A stretch of DNA of 64,000 nucleotides from the NCBI RefSeq assembly GCF_001580915.1, contig NZ_LHZQ01000212.1:1-64000 (forward strand), written 5' to 3'. The notes beneath the pieces are model-generated. The model had not been told where the DNA came from. It did not search any database and worked only from the letters and a program-made list of their open reading frames with translations. The DNA comes from Acetobacter tropicalis (GTDB lineage Bacteria; Pseudomonadota; Alphaproteobacteria; Acetobacterales; Acetobacteraceae). The position numbers and the translations under genes are program-made. Below, piece by piece: positions 9,236 to 18,490 of the stretch (the first letter of the stretch is position 1; each line of letters begins with the position of its first letter).

Positions 9236-9677
9236 TCATACCCGCCAGAAAAGCGGATACAATTCGTATGATGGGGATAATACGCTCAGCATGCAAGAGA
9301 GAAATACATCACGCTTTTGAGCGAGCCTTTAGCGTGCTTCTCCAACCCTCTGCACCGGCTGGGTTTTGCCGCCCGTGCCCACGCTCTGCAATCTTGTAAA
9401 ATGTTTCGGTTTATTTATGATTGAACCCATAGCACGCTTCTCTACAAGACCGACCGAGGCCCGCATGATCTCCGTTACCATTCTTCCTGCAAAACCGATC
9501 ATAAAAGTCTGTATATGAGCCTTCCTGCCGGGAGTTTTGCAGCCTCAACACCTTGTTGTGCCGCAATAAACTTACACAGCCTGCTTTTTCCGGTCCTTGT
9601 CCCGCTGGTCCATTCCGCCTGATCTGGATACCATGGGGCCAAGACCCGGCCCCTCTCCGCATTCTATGGAACCACCC
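9236..9677. other. Intergenic region between the divergent rib and bc1 operons
   Basis: About 440 bases separate the FMN riboswitch from cytochrome b. It should hold the rib promoter (minus) and the bc1 promoter (plus). Open frames here, such as one on the minus strand at 9411-9704, overlap the cytochrome b start and have no recognisable features. An in-frame TTG at 9597 would lengthen cytochrome b but adds a sequence without homologous character. Confidence 0.5.
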
Positions 9678-10922
9678 ATGACCAAACCCAATATGGCAGG
9701 CCAACCGCCCTCGCGCTCAACAGAAGAAAGTTCTGGCGTGGCCGGGTGGATTGACCGCCGCCTGCCTGTCATCAGTGGTTTCAGGGCGGAGTATATTGAT
9801 TTCCGCATGCCGAAGAATCTGAACGGCCTGTGGAACTTCGGTGCGATTCTCACGGTCGTTCTGCTGCTTATGCTGGCAACCGGCACCTTTCTGGCCATGC
9901 ACTTCATTCCCACCGCAGCAGAAGCCTTTCTTTCTGTTGAGGCCATAGACCGGCAGTTGCCCGGTGGGTGGATGCTGCGCAGCATGCATATGGTCGGGGC
10001 CAACCTGTTTCTGGCAGCACTCTATATCCATCTGTTTCGTGGGCTGTATTACGGCTCCTACAAGGCCCCGCGTGAAATTCTGTGGATCAGCGGTCTCGTT
10101 CTGATGGTGCTGGTCATGGCCACGGCTTTTGCCGGTTACGTGCTGCCATGGGGGCAGATGTCCTTCTGGGGTGCAGATGTCATCAGCAAGGCCGTCGGCG
10201 CGGTGCCGGTTATTGGCAACACGCTGGAACATATTCTGGCGGGCAGTGACCAGTTGGGCGATATTTTTCTGCACCGCTTTTTTGTCATTCACTTCATTCT
10301 GGCATTTCTGGTTGTTGCCGTGGTGGGGGTGCACGTTGTGGCAGTTCATGTGGCGGGCTCCAACAACCCACTGGGCATAGAGCCCAAAACCCCCAAAGAT
10401 ACCGTGCCTTTTCATCCATACTTCACCAGCAAGGATCTGGTGGGGCTGGTGCTCTTCGCTCTGGTGTTTGCTCTGCTGATGTTCTTCTGGCCCGGCCTGC
10501 TGACTGAACCAGACAATTACGCCCCGGCAGACCCCATGCACACCCCGGCGGATATCGAGCCGGAATGGTACTTCCTGCCTTTTTATGGCATGTTGCAGTC
10601 CGTGCCGTCCAAGTTTGGCGGCCTGCTGGCTGCGGCTGGCTCCCTGCTGATTCTTTTTGCCCTGCCATGGCTGGACCGTTCCCCCGTGCGGTCCATGCGC
10701 TTCCGGCCTCTTTGCCGCGTCGGCCTGCTGGGGCTGGTCGTGGCGTTTGTGCTGCTGGCGCTGGTCGGCAAACACCACGCTCAGGGAAGCTGGATGGCGC
10801 TTGGGCGCGTATCTCTGCTCTATTATTTTGGCTATTTTCTTGTGCTCCTCCCCTTGGCACCGCGTCTGGAAAAAACACGCACCTTGCCTGCCTCCATTTC
10901 CGCTGCGCAGGGAGACGCCTGA
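9678..10922 (+). CDS. petB: Cytochrome b subunit of the bc1 complex
   Basis: About 414 residues from the ATG at 9678; an ATG at 9666 and a TTG at 9597 are alternatives. It has eight hydrophobic helices. The two pairs of haem ligands are visible: SMHMVGANLFLAALYIH (His 104 and 118 from 9678) and IHFILAFLVVAVVGVH (His 205 and 219). The quinol-oxidation site motif PEWY is at about 295-298. It carries electrons from ubiquinol across the membrane in complex III. The next gene starts on the base after its stop. In acetic acid bacteria this complex works beside quinol oxidases; bc1 without a visible aa3/cbb3 oxidase here leaves its terminal acceptor open. Confidence 0.96.
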   Translation: MTKPNMAGQPPSRSTEESSGVAGWIDRRLPVISGFRAEYIDFRMPKNLNGLWNFGAILTVVLLLMLATGTFLAMHFIPTAAEAFLSVEAIDRQLPGGWMLRSMHMVGANLFLAALYIHLFRGLYYGSYKAPREILWISGLVLMVLVMATAFAGYVLPWGQMSFWGADVISKAVGAVPVIGNTLEHILAGSDQLGDIFLHRFFVIHFILAFLVVAVVGVHVVAVHVAGSNNPLGIEPKTPKDTVPFHPYFTSKDLVGLVLFALVFALLMFFWPGLLTEPDNYAPADPMHTPADIEPEWYFLPFYGMLQSVPSKFGGLLAAAGSLLILFALPWLDRSPVRSMRFRPLCRVGLLGLVVAFVLLALVGKHHAQGSWMALGRVSLLYYFGYFLVLLPLAPRLEKTRTLPASISAAQGDA

Positions 10923-11747
10923 ATGTCTGTTCGCGCATTTTTAGGGGGCGCATGCCTGCTCTCGGGGCTGTTTCTGGCAACACCTGAGCAAACCGCTCTG
11001 GCCCAAACACCCTCTGCTCCGGCTTCTTCCCCGACGGCTGCACCGGCAGAACCCGCAGCCCCGCCACATCAGAAATGGAGCTTTGACGGAGCGTTCGGGC
11101 AGTTTGATCAGGCCAGCCTGCAACGTGGCTTTCTGGTGTATGACCATGTGTGTTCCACCTGCCATGGCATGCGCAGCCTGACCTATAATGATCTGGCGGG
11201 CATCGGCCTGAGCTCCAAAGCCATTTCAGACCTTGCGCATAGCAAGCAGTTCCCCGGGCCGGTAGATGAAGATGGGCAGCCGACAACCCGCCCCGGCACG
11301 CCGGATGACCACTTCAAATCCCCTTTCCCGAGTGAAGCCGCTGCGGCTGCCATGATGGGCGGCGTGGCCCCGCCTGATCAGTCCCGCCTTGCCCTGATCA
11401 AGCCCCACGGGGCAGACTGGCTTTACGCGTTCCTGACCGGCTACCGCATGCCGCCACCGCCCGGCGCGCCCATGGTGCCCGGCAAGTTCTACAATGAATG
11501 GGCTGACGGCCACCTGATTGGTATGCCCCCGCCCTTGGTGGAAGGCGGCGTGAGCTTTCCAGATGGCACCAAGGCCACGGTTGACCAGCAGGCCCGCGAT
11601 GTTTCAACTTTTCTGGTCTGGGCTGCTGACCCACACCGCAATGCACGCCACCATATTGGCAAAGGGGTTGTGCTTTACCTGATTGTTCTGCTTCTGCTGG
11701 TCATTGCATGGAAGAAGAAAATCTGGAACCGCCGGGACGGACACTGA
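10923..11747 (+). CDS. petC: Cytochrome c1 subunit of the bc1 complex
   Basis: 274 residues with a signal peptide (about 1-28, ending ALA-QT), a Pro/Ala-rich spacer to about 48, the covalent haem site CSTCH at 77-81, and a Met axial-ligand region GHLIGMPPPL near residues 196-205. A single C-terminal helix (about 246-264) followed by KKKIWNRRDGH anchors it in the membrane facing the periplasm. It passes electrons from the Rieske protein to a soluble acceptor. It directly abuts cytochrome b and is followed by the Rieske gene after three bases. Confidence 0.95.
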   Translation: MSVRAFLGGACLLSGLFLATPEQTALAQTPSAPASSPTAAPAEPAAPPHQKWSFDGAFGQFDQASLQRGFLVYDHVCSTCHGMRSLTYNDLAGIGLSSKAISDLAHSKQFPGPVDEDGQPTTRPGTPDDHFKSPFPSEAAAAAMMGGVAPPDQSRLALIKPHGADWLYAFLTGYRMPPPPGAPMVPGKFYNEWADGHLIGMPPPLVEGGVSFPDGTKATVDQQARDVSTFLVWAADPHRNARHHIGKGVVLYLIVLLLLVIAWKKKIWNRRDGH

Positions 11748-11750
11748 GAG

Positions 11751-12422
11751 ATGGAAAACACCCCCCCTACACCGCAGGACACGCCTGAAACGGATACCCC
11801 CGAACAGGCACCCGGCCGCCGTGATTTTCTGGGCATGGTCACCATTGCCGGGACCGTTACGGGCGTTGCCGCGTGCTCCATCCCGTTTGTAGAAAGTCTG
11901 ACACCGCAGGACAGCGCCTCCGCCCATCTTCCGGTGGATGTGGACCTCTCCAAACTGGCCCCCGGCCAGCAGACCACCGTGGTCTGGCAGGGCAAGCCCG
12001 TGTTCATTCTGCACCGCACGCCAGAAGACATTACCAAACTACAGGACGCCACGCTGACAGACCGCCTGCGGGACGGTGACTCGCATGATCTGCAACAGCC
12101 TGCCTATGCCAAAAACTGGCATCGGTCGCTCACGCCTGAATACGGGGTGTATGTAGGAATCTGCACCCATCTGGGGTGTGTGCCGTCCTACGCCCCGGCT
12201 CCCGGTGGCGCGCCGCCTGACGCCAAAACCACCCCGGCGGGTGGCTACGCCTGCCCGTGCCATGGCTCAAAATTCGATCTGGCTGGCCGCGTGTTCAAAG
12301 GCGCACCTGCCCCCTATAACCTGCCGGTGCCGCCCTATTTCATGCCCACCCCCACCACCATCCGGCTGGGTGAGAACCCCAAAGGGCAAGACTTCGACTT
12401 CTCAACCATCGTGCAGATCTAA
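11751..12422 (+). CDS. petA: Rieske iron-sulfur subunit of the bc1 complex
   Basis: 223 residues. The N-terminus has a twin-arginine-like GRRDFLGMV at 22-30 before the single membrane helix (about 28-45). The [2Fe-2S] ligands are in CTHLGC (138-143) and CPCHGS (168-173). The conserved tail holds PVPPYFM. It accepts one electron from quinol and hands it to cytochrome c1. The gene is last in the operon, whereas in most alphaproteobacteria the order is Rieske, cytochrome b, c1. Confidence 0.96.
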   Translation: MENTPPTPQDTPETDTPEQAPGRRDFLGMVTIAGTVTGVAACSIPFVESLTPQDSASAHLPVDVDLSKLAPGQQTTVVWQGKPVFILHRTPEDITKLQDATLTDRLRDGDSHDLQQPAYAKNWHRSLTPEYGVYVGICTHLGCVPSYAPAPGGAPPDAKTTPAGGYACPCHGSKFDLAGRVFKGAPAPYNLPVPPYFMPTPTTIRLGENPKGQDFDFSTIVQI

Positions 12423-12882
12423 ATAACAAAACTCACCCCGTCAGCACCGCGCTGATAGTCTGGCAGGGGTGGGTGCGTTGTTCATCGACCTGATTGAGGC
12501 ATCCCATTTTAGCACTGAGGTGCCATTGATTTTCTGGCCTCGGTGCACTAGGCACCGGAGCGCTTGGCGTCCCTTTTCCGCCTTCAGATTTTTAGCGATT
12601 ATGCGGAAAAGCGGTCAGGGCTGATCAGGCTATCTTTTAGCGGCAGAATGCGTTGATTTTTCGTTCCGACACCGCCCACGGTGTCTTCATATCCACCGCT
12701 TCAACCTCAAAACCTCCATCTTCCCCGCAAGTGCTGATTTTCAACCAGCCCATTCGTCTGAGCCGGTTCTCCTCTTGCGTTAAAACCCTGGGATGCATGG
12801 CCGAACTCTTGCGGTGCTTCCTATCCAGAGCAGCTCCGTTTGCCTGATCCAGCAATGAGGCCGCCTTTCCTGTTTCTATGCC
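12423..12882. other. 460-base intergenic region with inverted repeats
   Basis: No convincing gene. Just after the Rieske stop lies a nested inverted repeat: CACCCC pairs with GGGGTG (12434-12471) around an inner TCAGC/GCTGA, without a strong T run. A second hairpin, CGGTGC/GCACCG, is at 12541-12557. A 72-codon open frame on the minus strand (12637-12855) has no motif that I recognise. The region may hold the bc1 terminator or the debris of an old insertion. Confidence 0.45.
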
Positions 12883-13512
12883 TCAGTGCACTTTGGCATG
12901 CCATGCGGTGACAGCATCCAGCGTGTTAGTAACATGCGTTTCCGGGTCCTGACTGGTATAGCTCAGCAGAATCTGGCCATCCGGCGCAATCACATAGGAT
13001 GTACGGTCGGAGTGCAGAAAGGTGCCCTGCGTGCTAAGTGATTTGTACAGACCGGCCACTTTCGCGCCAGGATCGGCCAGCACTGCAAACTTGTTTCTGC
13101 ACTCATCCTTTGAGAAATCAGCAACACGGTCCACATTCCCCGCTGTCACCCCCACAACGGTTGCGCCCTGTTTGGTAAAGGTATCCGTTGCCTCGGCAAA
13201 TGCATGCGCTTCCAGCGTGCATCCTTGGGTGAAAGCCGCCGGAAAGAAATAAAGCACCACGGGGCCTTTTTTCAGCGCATCCTTGAGAGAGAACGTCAGC
13301 GGTTTTCCGCCAAGCGCGCCCTGAAGCGTAAAATCAGGCGCTGCCGCACCTTCCGCCAGCGCCGCATGAGCGGAATGCGCCCCCACAAACGGCACAGCGC
13401 TAATGCACAGGCCTATCGCCGCTACAGCAGCACAGGACTGCCTCATCACTGCACGCATTACTTTGTTTTTCATCATGCTTTTAACCATCCGGTTCGAGTC
13501 ATGAGGCATCAT
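12883..13512 (-). CDS. Exported peroxiredoxin (AhpC/TSA, BCP-like)
   Basis: Up to 209 residues; several in-frame Met codons in the first 25 residues make the exact start uncertain. A signal peptide follows (hydrophobic core around AAVAAIGLCISAVPF, likely cleavage after AHA), placing the enzyme in the periplasm. The mature part is a thioredoxin-fold peroxiredoxin with FFPAAFTQGCTLEAHAF, where the Cys is the peroxidatic residue, and a second Cys in KDECRNKF. It would reduce hydrogen or organic peroxides formed by periplasmic oxidases. It is monocistronic, separated from the porin gene by about 95 bases. Confidence 0.85.
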   Translation of the reverse strand: MMPHDSNRMVKSMMKNKVMRAVMRQSCAAVAAIGLCISAVPFVGAHSAHAALAEGAAAPDFTLQGALGGKPLTFSLKDALKKGPVVLYFFPAAFTQGCTLEAHAFAEATDTFTKQGATVVGVTAGNVDRVADFSKDECRNKFAVLADPGAKVAGLYKSLSTQGTFLHSDRTSYVIAPDGQILLSYTSQDPETHVTNTLDAVTAWHAKVH

Positions 13513-13607
13513 GAGCCTAAACGGTACAATTCAACAATGCGCATCTTGATCACCCCCTGCCCGACGCTGGCAGCCACCCACCTTTCCCTCACCGCATATC
13601 AAGACAT

Positions 13608-15170
13608 TCAGAAGGCCCAGACTGCATCACAGTTAAACCACAGCATGTTGTTGGTGCCGTTTGTCACCACCGGGTTCTGCACCGTTCCAGCCTGATTGAA
13701 AGGCCGCGTACCATTGAGCGATTTATCCAGCCTGATTTCCGGCCGCAATGTCAGTTTGCCCAGCCCCAGATTTCTGTTGATGAAGTCCGGACGGTAAGAA
13801 GCCCCAACCGTCAACTCCCCATACGTGGTGGGGGGCGCGTTGTAATACGGGTAAGGCCGGTTGCTCAAAGAATGTGTGTAGGACATGAAACTGGCATATT
13901 CGCTGACAGTCCCACCCGTATTATCCCGGAAAACCTCGCCGCGCAGATTGAACGTCAGCCATGGTTTGATATCCCACGCCAGATAGCTGGTGACCCCATA
14001 CACGTCATCCCGTGTGGCGTTATCATGCAGATAGGTGCCGTCCACCGTAACGCTGAGCTTATCATTCACATGATAGGTGGCCATGATATCCCCATTATAC
14101 TGCATGAGGTGATTGGCATCAGAACCAAGGCCCGCGCTGGTCCAGCCGTCGGGGGATGTCACGGCCCGCCCGTTGTTCCCTTCCGGCCCGAACCGCCCCA
14201 TAGCGTGAATATCAAGCTTGCCATCCAGCAGATGGTTGAAGGCAAAGCCAAAATACCCTTTGGGTTTGTTATTGTTGCCTGCCGCGCTAAAGGTAGTGGA
14301 ATTTCCGGCATCCACGCCCAGAATCCAGTCCACATGCTTGCTGAGATGCATGGTGGCCACAATGCCCACTGTCTGGAAGGGCACAATATAATCAGAAGCG
14401 TAATTGAAGGTATAGAAAGGCCGGGCCAGCGCGGGCGTGCCTTCTGCGCCCACCAGGCCGTACATCTGGCCCACCTGCACATCAATGCCGTGTTTGAAAA
14501 TCCAGGGAAGATGCACGTCCACATGGGCCTGTGTGGGTGCCCACTGATACAACCCTGTAATAGCACCATCGCCCATGCCGATTGTAGGATCAAACCGTGC
14601 ATCGGAGCCGTACATGGCCTCCAGCACAAACCCTATGCCATATCCGCCACCAACGTCCGTTACCGGATGGGAGAGTGATCCCATAATCTGGTTCATTGTA
14701 ACGGTATTGGCGCGATCATTATAATACTGGCCAAAGTTTCGGCCTGACCGTGTCCATGGGTTGCCGGTAATTCCGGCTTCAATGGAAAGGTGTCCTTCCA
14801 GTCCATCCCAATAAGATGCTGCATGCCCCGGCCTGGGATGAAAGAGATTGCCAATATGGGGCTTGTCCTGCTGTGTCGCGGCAACAGGAGCCGCCTGCTC
14901 TGTCTGAACACTTTTAGGTGACAGGGGCAGGTGCTTTTCCGCAGGCGCTACTGCCGCAGGTGATATGGGCTGAGGCGACTGTCGGGGTTGCAGTCCCCTC
15001 TTTCCGGCACGGGCAGCGGAAGGATACAGGTGCGCGCGTGCGGGATGCGTCAGGGCCGAACGGGATTGAGGCGGATGCGCAAGCGATGATCTGGCATGCC
15101 CCTGCGGCATGCTACCCGTTATCATTACGCTCCCCAGAGCCACACCTGCCAGCCAGCTTTTATGCACCAT
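13608..15170 (-). CDS. Outer-membrane beta-barrel porin, BBP2/OmpL-like
   Basis: 520 residues. A signal peptide ends near ...GHA-RS (about residue 27). Residues 28-105 form a basic, Pro/Ala/Gln-rich spacer unlike a barrel. From about 115 the sequence alternates polar and aromatic residues and ends with the aromatic terminus ...AVWAF that is typical of outer-membrane barrels. The GLEGHLSIEAGITGNPW opening of the barrel and the many Gly-aromatic strands match the putative beta-barrel porin-2 family. Substrate unknown. The spacer may form a periplasmic linker. Confidence 0.75.
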   Translation of the reverse strand: MVHKSWLAGVALGSVMITGSMPQGHARSSLAHPPQSRSALTHPARAHLYPSAARAGKRGLQPRQSPQPISPAAVAPAEKHLPLSPKSVQTEQAAPVAATQQDKPHIGNLFHPRPGHAASYWDGLEGHLSIEAGITGNPWTRSGRNFGQYYNDRANTVTMNQIMGSLSHPVTDVGGGYGIGFVLEAMYGSDARFDPTIGMGDGAITGLYQWAPTQAHVDVHLPWIFKHGIDVQVGQMYGLVGAEGTPALARPFYTFNYASDYIVPFQTVGIVATMHLSKHVDWILGVDAGNSTTFSAAGNNNKPKGYFGFAFNHLLDGKLDIHAMGRFGPEGNNGRAVTSPDGWTSAGLGSDANHLMQYNGDIMATYHVNDKLSVTVDGTYLHDNATRDDVYGVTSYLAWDIKPWLTFNLRGEVFRDNTGGTVSEYASFMSYTHSLSNRPYPYYNAPPTTYGELTVGASYRPDFINRNLGLGKLTLRPEIRLDKSLNGTRPFNQAGTVQNPVVTNGTNNMLWFNCDAVWAF

Positions 15171-15543
15171 TGGTCCGCATCATTTCTTGTTCTTTTTGAG
15201 CCCGACCTCCCACGCCGGTCCGCCGGGCTCCTTGCCGCGTTCATGCGGCCATTTCATGGCGCACGGAAGTAAATCATTTGCCTCTCCGTACACCGCAGCC
15301 GTTAACCGCTTTCACATCTTGTAGCTCTCTACACGCATCTTTCAGAGGGGCCTGATCACACATCTGCCATGCCCCTCCCCACAGCACCTTCTGCCACAAA
15401 GCGCGCCTGTGCCACCTCACACCCAGAGTATGATATGACTTTTCATTAAGGCCGATTATCAAACAGAACGAAGGAAGCCATTGTGGCCCCCATGCCGATG
15501 GCCACGCCAGTAGCCACCGCTTCTGGTTCATGGAGAAAAGACT
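15171..15543. other. Divergent intergenic region
   Basis: About 370 bases between the minus-strand porin and the plus-strand flavodoxin-like gene. It should contain both promoters. I see no gene, RNA or clear operator. A GAGAAAAG stretch just before 15544 is the likely ribosome binding region of the reductase. Confidence 0.4.
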
Positions 15544-16101
15544 ATGGCTAATACTATTGTTGTTTATCATTCTGGCTATGGCCACACCCGCCGGGTGGCG
15601 GAACATGTCGCCAAAGGAGCCAATGCGGAACTTGTCGCCATCAATGAACACGGGGATCTGACGGAAGCAGACTGGGCCAAGCTGAATGCTGCCCACGCCA
15701 TTATCTTCGGCGCACCAACCTACATGGGAAACGCAAGCTGGCAGTTCAAAAAATTTGCTGATGCCTCCTCCAAAATCTGGTTCACCCGTGGGTGGGAAAA
15801 CAAGATTTTCGGTGGTTTCACCAACAGCGCCAGCCTGAATGGCGATAAAGGCTGCACTCTGGCATGGCTGAGCACGCTGGCCGCACAGCATGGTGGTATC
15901 TGGGTCAGTCTGGGCCTGTTGCCCAGCAACACCAAGGAAGCCAAACGCACGGATCTCAACAATCTGGGTGGCTCCGTCGGGCTGCTTGTGCAGAGCCCGG
16001 CAGATGCCAGCGTGGATGAAATTCCGCAGGGGGATTTGGATACAGCCGTCCATTATGGCAAGCGCGTTGCAGACGTAGCAGCCCGCTTCTCCCCCGCCTA
16101 A
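15544..16101 (+). CDS. Flavodoxin-fold NAD(P)H:quinone/FMN reductase, WrbA-like
   Basis: 185 residues with the flavodoxin phosphate-binding loop YHSGYGHTRRVAEHV at about 8-22, GAPTYMGNASWQFKKF near 56-71 and GFTNSASLNGDK near 95-106 lining the FMN. This is the pattern of the NADPH-dependent FMN reductase/WrbA group, which reduces quinones by two electrons and protects from redox cycling. It is monocistronic and ends at a strong terminator. The specific quinone or flavin substrate cannot be read. Confidence 0.85.
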   Translation: MANTIVVYHSGYGHTRRVAEHVAKGANAELVAINEHGDLTEADWAKLNAAHAIIFGAPTYMGNASWQFKKFADASSKIWFTRGWENKIFGGFTNSASLNGDKGCTLAWLSTLAAQHGGIWVSLGLLPSNTKEAKRTDLNNLGGSVGLLVQSPADASVDEIPQGDLDTAVHYGKRVADVAARFSPA

Positions 16102-16119
16102 CGTTCCCTCTTGTCAGCA

Positions 16120-16152
16120 GACGCCCCATGATACGGGGCGTCCTGTTTTTTT
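16120..16152 (+). terminator. Rho-independent terminator after the flavodoxin-like gene
   Basis: A perfect GACGCCCC/GGGGCGTC stem with a 7-base loop is followed by CTG and a run of seven T. It lies 19 bases after the stop codon. Confidence 0.93.
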
Positions 16153-16265
16153 GAGTCTCGTTGTTTTCAGCCCCTTGCATCCGATAACAGTTTCAGGCGT
16201 TTCAGCCAGAGTTACGGAAACAGATCACACCGTTCCTTACGGTGCCCTTGCAAGGATAACTGGTC

Positions 16266-16706
16266 ATGAAGAACACAGCATTCCGTGCCTGTTTTATTGC
16301 GAGCCTTCTGGTTATGGGCATGCCTGCCCCGCTGTGGGCCACCGGCAGAATGAGCCGCCTGCCCCATAAGCCTTTTGCCCAGTCCGGTGCCGCACCGCGT
16401 GCTCTCCCCCCAGCGCCAAATACCCCGCGGACTCCCACCTCCAGAACAGCCACGCCACCCCCGCGCTATTCAGATGGAACGGGCAATGAACTGGTTGACC
16501 GGCTCAATAATGCCCAGTTGAACCAGAACTATCGTGGCCCGTATTACTATCCCGGCCAACCTGTTCCCCCTTTTCAGGCTACCGCTCCTAATCGGCTCCC
16601 TGCTTTCAGCGCCACGCCTCCTTCTGCCACACCAAGCCTCCAACGGCCTGCGCCACCACAGCCTCCGTCAACCCTGCCTGCCTCCAAGGGAACGCCTTTC
16701 CGATAA
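16266..16706 (+). CDS. Small exported proline-rich protein, unknown function
   Basis: 146 residues. A signal peptide (1-25, core FIASLLVMGMPAPLW, cut after WAT or WA) is followed by a chain very rich in Pro, Ala, Thr and Arg with no predicted fold apart from a short helical patch NELVDRLNNAQLNQNYRG near 76-93. It resembles the low-complexity secreted proteins common in acetic acid bacteria. I know no family for it. Supported by a signal peptide, a start with AAGGAT upstream, and an isolated transcription unit behind a terminator. Confidence 0.6.
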   Translation: MKNTAFRACFIASLLVMGMPAPLWATGRMSRLPHKPFAQSGAAPRALPPAPNTPRTPTSRTATPPPRYSDGTGNELVDRLNNAQLNQNYRGPYYYPGQPVPPFQATAPNRLPAFSATPPSATPSLQRPAPPQPPSTLPASKGTPFR

Positions 16707-16908
16707 AAAGCCCCCCGCGTATCAGAGCGTTACAGAAAGCGCCCCGAACTGACCTCCAGACATGAGGGTAAACTTACGTAGTTTACCGACCGTTTTCTGT
16801 GTGAATAACTGCCATGCTCTCGCCACCGCTGTGATTTCGGGCTGCATGATCCCATCTCTAAAGCAGAGTTGAGTCCGAACAGGACAAGACCTGAAAAAGA
16901 GAGACATC

Positions 16909-17154
16909 ATGCCGCACGATAAAGCCCCACACGAAACGAGTTCATTATACCATCTGGCAGAGCGCACCCTTGCGCAGCCCAAACTGGCCACCAAAGCAGA
17001 GGTGCTGGAACTGGCGACATTTGTGCTGAAAGGCGGCGAACACGCCTCTGACGTGGAACGTGAAATTGCCAAAAAAGCGCAGCATAATCCCGAAGGTGTG
17101 ACAGCAGCAGAATTGCAGGGACTGGCAACAAAAGTACTGGCAGGCCGTAAATGA
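16909..17154 (+). CDS. Small helical protein of unknown function
   Basis: 81 residues, almost entirely predicted alpha-helical, with heptad-like Leu/Ala spacing (YHLAERTLAQ, LELATFVLKG, LQGLATKVLAG). No motif known to me. A GAGAGA ribosome-binding stretch lies before the ATG. Its stop codon TGA overlaps the ATG of the next small gene (ATGA at 17151-17154), which strongly suggests both are real and made together. Confidence 0.6.
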   Translation: MPHDKAPHETSSLYHLAERTLAQPKLATKAEVLELATFVLKGGEHASDVEREIAKKAQHNPEGVTAAELQGLATKVLAGRK

Positions 17155-17318
17155 GCCATCCATCCCACACTCCCCCGGCGCTGTCTTCCCTTCAGAAAGA
17201 ACTGGACGATCTGCAACGCAAAATTGCTGAGGCAGAAAAGAATGAGCCCAACCATGTAAGTGCTCTGCGCAAACGCGAACGTGAGGTTTCGGAAGAAATT
17301 ACCCGTCTTTCCCGCTAG
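17151..17318 (+). CDS. 55-aa coiled-coil protein, unknown function
   Basis: A short gene overlapping the preceding one by the four bases ATGA. The 55 residues start MSHPSHTPPALSSL and continue as a charged coiled coil (LQKELDDLQRKIAEAEK, then VSALRKREREVSEEI). It may pair with the 81-residue partner. No family recognised; the evidence is the coupling and the regular heptads, which are unlikely in a random frame. Confidence 0.6.
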   Translation: MSHPSHTPPALSSLQKELDDLQRKIAEAEKNEPNHVSALRKREREVSEEITRLSR

Positions 17319-17546
17319 GAAAAGCATTGCTGCCATGTAAGGCCCACCCACCCGGTATGGGCAGGCAATCTTCCGTGCCGGGGCGGAATGGGCTAGAAAC
17401 GCAGAGTTGTTTCTGTTTTCCGCTTTGGTAGGCGCAGTGCCTATTTTGCGCTGCGTATCGAGGCTTTTTATTTTTTGTCCGCGGCAACGTGCCCTCCTTT
17501 ACGGAGGACCACACAGCCCGATTTTATAGATGAGATGAGTATAGAT

Positions 17547-18248
17547 ATGCGCTTTATTCCCCTTATGGCCATCGCCGCCAGCCTTGCCGTAACACCGGTT
17601 GCCAGTCACGCCACATCCCTGCACACGCATTGGGAACAGTACAAGGCAGGTCGGGCATTCCGCCATCTATCCAATGATGGGCAGAAAGCCTTTGGCGATA
17701 TTCTCAAAGCGCGTGATCTGCTGGCTGCCGGTAACACGGATGCCGCCATCCCCGCACTGTATGATGCCAACAAGCGCCTGACCGCAGCGGGCAAGGCCAG
17801 CACCAAGTTCAAGGCAGCAGAAGCCTCTTTGCAGCCTGCCCCCCAGCATGCACCGGCATCTGGCCATGTGCCTGTCACTACGCCTACAGACTGGATTCCG
17901 GTAGGGGGTGAATTTATTGCAAGCGAAACGCTGGCTCCTGAGAAAAAGGCTGCCGTGGCCACCGCCAACAAGCAGCTTCAGGCTGGTGACACGCAGCAGG
18001 CAGCCCAGAGCATGCAGGTTGTGGGTGAAGATGTAGACTTCATTGTCGCACTGGCACCGCTGGCACAGACACAGGGCGCCCTTAACCGCGCCACTGTCTT
18101 CACGGAAGGCCGCCAGCCCAAGGAAGCACTGGATGCACTTGACCAGACACTGAACAACCTTGTCTTTGTGTCTCAGGATTTTGTGGAAACAGCTATTCCT
18201 GCCACACAGGGTGGCAAAGCGGCCTCAGCGCCGAAAGCACAGAAATAA
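17547..18248 (+). CDS. YfdX family exported protein
   Basis: About 233 residues from the ATG at 17547 (MRFIPLMAIAASLAV), giving a clean signal peptide cut near SHA-TS. An earlier in-frame start at 17475 would bury this peptide and is rejected. The mature chain is helical, with two related blocks: HLSNDGQKAFGDILKARDLL and, after a short linker holding DWIPVGGEF, a second block with KQLQAGDTQQAAQSMQVVGEDVDF. This is the YfdX family pattern. E. coli YfdX is linked to acid-stress (EvgA) regulation and has been proposed as a chaperone; its role here is not known. Confidence 0.75.
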   Translation: MRFIPLMAIAASLAVTPVASHATSLHTHWEQYKAGRAFRHLSNDGQKAFGDILKARDLLAAGNTDAAIPALYDANKRLTAAGKASTKFKAAEASLQPAPQHAPASGHVPVTTPTDWIPVGGEFIASETLAPEKKAAVATANKQLQAGDTQQAAQSMQVVGEDVDFIVALAPLAQTQGALNRATVFTEGRQPKEALDALDQTLNNLVFVSQDFVETAIPATQGGKAASAPKAQK

Positions 18249-18490
18249 GACTGCTCTCTCAAAGAGGTCTGATTTAACTATAAGGCCTTTTTTCAGAAAA
18301 AACAGTGTTGCAAGCGTTAAAGGCGACACCGTTGAGCCCAAAAACTCCTTCTATAGCCCCTACGGCCAAAAACTTCCGCAGCCGAACCTTACTGGGGCCT
18401 TTAGCCCGGGTGCCCGGGTTATTAAACTGGCGTGATGCAGCCTTGGCTGATACCGCCACTCCTTTTCTGAAACTCTGATAATCTCCCTTT

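Noticed and set aside
9717-10778. 353-codon minus-strand frame opposite cytochrome b
   Set aside because: Antisense shadow of a strongly supported gene; Gln/His-rich composition and no motif.
12637-12855. 72-codon minus-strand frame after the bc1 operon
   Set aside because: No motif, no convincing ribosome site, no coupling to neighbours. Left as intergenic.
13485-13510. GGTTCGAGTC resembling a tRNA T-arm
   Set aside because: No acceptor stem, anticodon arm or other tRNA parts around it; it lies at the start of the peroxiredoxin gene.
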